Assembly (NCBI GenBank): GCA_028281485.1
Contig: JANQJT010000085.1
Location: forward strand, 1 to 18,333
Direction of reading: 5' to 3'
DNA from: Phycisphaeraceae bacterium
GTDB taxonomy: Bacteria; Planctomycetota; Phycisphaerae; Phycisphaerales; Zrk34
Length of the DNA: 18,333 bases
The notes below the pieces were generated by a model. That model searched no databases and was not told the DNA's origin. It saw nothing but the letters and a program-made list of their open reading frames with translations. A program made the position numbers and the translations under genes. Below are positions 17,077 to 18,333 of this stretch, piece by piece. Positions within the stretch are counted from its first letter, which is position 1. Each line of letters starts with the position of its first letter.

Positions 17077-17207
17077 ATCGGCGTGTGCGTTTTGTGATTT
17101 CTGCGCACCCCATATCAAGTTATTGGAAAAAGTTGACGATGGCATTTACACAGGTTTGTCAGGGTATCAAGCCTAATAAAGATGAAACAGTCCTTGGAGG
17201 GCTAACA

Positions 17208-17693
17208 ATGTACGCATTCAGGATGCAGGGTCGTAAGGGATTCAGTCTGGTCGAGTTGGTCATCGTGATCGTGATCATCAGCGTGATCGCGGCGATCGCG
17301 ATTCCCCGTCTCACGCGTGGTGCGAACAACGCCGGCTCCGCGGCGCTCAAGGCCGACCTGTCGGTGCTTCGCAACGCCATCGAGCTCTATCGTGCCGAGC
17401 ACGAGGGTTCGTTCCCCACCGTCGCCAACTTCACCAGCCAGCTGACCCAGTACAGCAATCTCGCCGGTGACGCCTTCAGCGCGACCGCCAACGTCGGCTC
17501 GGGTATCGTCTACGGTCCTTACCTCAAGGAAATCCCGCCCCTGCCGGTCGGCACCAACAAGGGGGACTCCGGGGTGGCCGCGGCCGACGCCGCCGGCATC
17601 GGCTGGCTCTACACCGAGGCCAACGGCGACATCGTCGCCAACCTGCCCGGCACCGATACCGACCAGGACGGCACGGCCTACAACACGTATTAA
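17208..17693 (+). CDS. GspG-like major prepilin
   Basis: 161 residues from ATG 17208, chosen because GGAGG (17196-17200) lies 7 bases upstream; the frame is open back to 17085 but the extra residues would give an oversized leader. The prepilin signal is RKG then FSLVE: cleavage after Gly11, Phe at mature position 1 and the conserved Glu at mature position 5, followed by a hydrophobic helix ending in IPRL. The rest fits a GspG-type pseudopilin (ALKADLSVLRNAIELYRAEHEGSFP, YLKEIPPLPVG). Near the C-terminus DTDQDG (Asp150, Asp152, Asp154) forms a DxDxDG loop, consistent with the calcium site of GspG proteins. A 131-base gap upstream and a terminator just downstream suggest separate, probably strong, expression. 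Confidence 0.9.
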   Translation: MYAFRMQGRKGFSLVELVIVIVIISVIAAIAIPRLTRGANNAGSAALKADLSVLRNAIELYRAEHEGSFPTVANFTSQLTQYSNLAGDAFSATANVGSGIVYGPYLKEIPPLPVGTNKGDSGVAAADAAGIGWLYTEANGDIVANLPGTDTDQDGTAYNTY

Positions 17694-17765
17694 ACCCGCC
17701 GAGGGTGGCCCGGGGTTCGCACAAGCCCTCCTGCTGCCTGACCCCGGCCGCGACTTAAATACACA

Positions 17766-17796
17766 CCGCTCGGCGCCACCTGCGCCGGGCGGTTTT
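17766..17796 (+). terminator. Intrinsic terminator after the major prepilin
   Basis: A 10-base-pair GC-rich stem (CCGCTCGGCG with CGCCGGGCGG, one U-G pair), a 7-base loop (17776-17782) and TTTT. It lies 72 bases after the prepilin stop and 25 bases before the next start. This is the strongest terminator in the window. Confidence 0.85.
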
Positions 17797-17821
17797 CATG
17801 ACCGCTGCAGGAAAGCGATGC

Positions 17822-18307
17822 ATGATCGGCACGCCGCGATTCAACTCAGCCCGCACCACGCCCAGCGGATTCAGTCTGCTGGAGCTGGTGGTCGTGCTGG
17901 CGGTGATCACCGTGGTCTCGTCGATCGCGATCCCGCGTTACGCTTCGGCTTTGTCTCGGTACCGCGTGGAGACCGCCGCCCATCGGCTGGTGCGTGATTA
18001 CGCGTACGCCGCCGCCCGCGCCCGCGCCACCAGCGCCCAGGTGATGGTCCTCTACGATGTCTTCACCGACTCGTACATCATGACCAACAGCGTCGCTCTC
18101 AACGACGCGGATATGCTCTACAAGGTCGACCTCGCCGCCGAGCCTTACCGGGCGGATATCACGCTCGTCAACTTCGGTGGCAGCGCCACGCTGATCTTCG
18201 ATGGCTACGGCAACGCCCACGCCGACGGCATCATCTATCTCACCGCCGGCGGTGAGACGCGACAGATAACGTTTAACAAAGAAACCGGCGAGGCGGTGAT
18301 CCAATGA
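17822..18307 (+). CDS. GspH/FimT-like minor prepilin
   Basis: 161 residues from ATG 17822, preceded by AGGA about 9 bases upstream. The in-frame ATG at 17798 sits directly on the T-run of the terminator and is less likely. The leader ends PSG, cleavage before FSLLE (Glu at mature position 5), then a hydrophobic helix ending IPRY. The following YRVETAAHRLVRDYAYAAARARATSAQV is typical of GspH/FimT minor pseudopilins, with a beta-rich C-terminal half (VNFGGSATLIFDGYG, ITFNKETGEAVIQ). Minor pilins of this type initiate or cap the fibre. The stop overlaps the next start by ATGA, so a minor-pilin cluster probably continues to the right. Confidence 0.85.
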   Translation: MIGTPRFNSARTTPSGFSLLELVVVLAVITVVSSIAIPRYASALSRYRVETAAHRLVRDYAYAAARARATSAQVMVLYDVFTDSYIMTNSVALNDADMLYKVDLAAEPYRADITLVNFGGSATLIFDGYGNAHADGIIYLTAGGETRQITFNKETGEAVIQ

Positions 18308-18333
18308 GATTTCCCGCTCGCTGTCGCCGCGCG
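18304..18333 (+). CDS. Start of a further gene, probably another minor prepilin (cut by window edge)
   Basis: ATG at 18304 overlaps the stop of the preceding prepilin (ATGA), and the frame stays open for the 10 codons available, MRFPARCRRA. A short, basic leader of this kind is what a prepilin of the GspI/J type would have before its Gly/Ala-Phe cleavage site, but no cleavage site or helix is visible yet. Identity is inferred from context only. Confidence 0.5.
   Translation, partial: MRFPARCRRA

Noticed and set aside
17085..17207. Longer start for the major prepilin (also ATG 17139)
   Set aside because: Would give an unusually long leader; GGAGG is positioned for ATG 17208.
17798..17821. 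Upstream ATG for the minor prepilin
   Set aside because: It directly abuts the terminator T-run and has no ribosome site; AGGA serves ATG 17822.
1..18333. CRISPR arrays, tRNA/rRNA genes, transposases or attachment sites
   Set aside because: Looked for on both strands; no direct-repeat arrays, RNA-gene signatures, transposase motifs or long terminal repeats were seen.

Overview
The window is GC-rich, gene-dense bacterial chromosome. A YfbK-type VWA protein, a 2,196-residue secreted/membrane protein, a XylR-type sugar regulator and a PilB-PilC-PilM-PilN-PilO envelope machine together suggest a planctomycete, most likely of the Phycisphaerae. That placement is inference from gene content; there is no rRNA or other marker gene here.

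Layout. (1) 2-595: 3' end of a VWA/DUF3520 (YfbK-like) gene. (2) 630-7220: a giant envelope protein of unknown function, starting 34 bases after it on the same strand. Its two halves are diverged copies of each other, joined by a block of membrane helices. (3) 7221-9157: a lower-GC interval holding one gene on the minus strand, a XylR-like regulator (LacI-type sensor plus AraC-type HTH) with a palindrome inside its likely promoter, plus a weak candidate small ORF. (4) 9158-17076: a tightly packed plus-strand operon with mostly 4-base overlaps: membrane sensor histidine kinase, STAS protein, PilB/GspE ATPase, PilC/GspF, PilM, PilN, PilO and a GspC/PilP-like protein. (5) 17208-18333: a GspG-like major prepilin followed at once by a clear intrinsic terminator, then a GspH/FimT-like minor prepilin and the first codons of another gene overlapping it by ATGA.

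How the genes fit together. Regions 4 and 5 encode the cytoplasmic ATPase, the inner-membrane platform (PilC, PilM/N/O, GspC/PilP-like) and pseudopilins of a type IV pilus or type II secretion machine. No secretin, prepilin peptidase or retraction ATPase is present in the window. A sensor kinase and a STAS switch are translationally coupled to the ATPase, so environmental control of the machine is plausible, but no response regulator or SpoIIAB-like kinase is present. The terminator after the major prepilin would let it be expressed at a different level from the minor prepilins.

The least explained items are the duplicated giant protein and the kinase-STAS front end of the pilus/secretion operon. 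No transposase, tRNA, rRNA or CRISPR array was seen.
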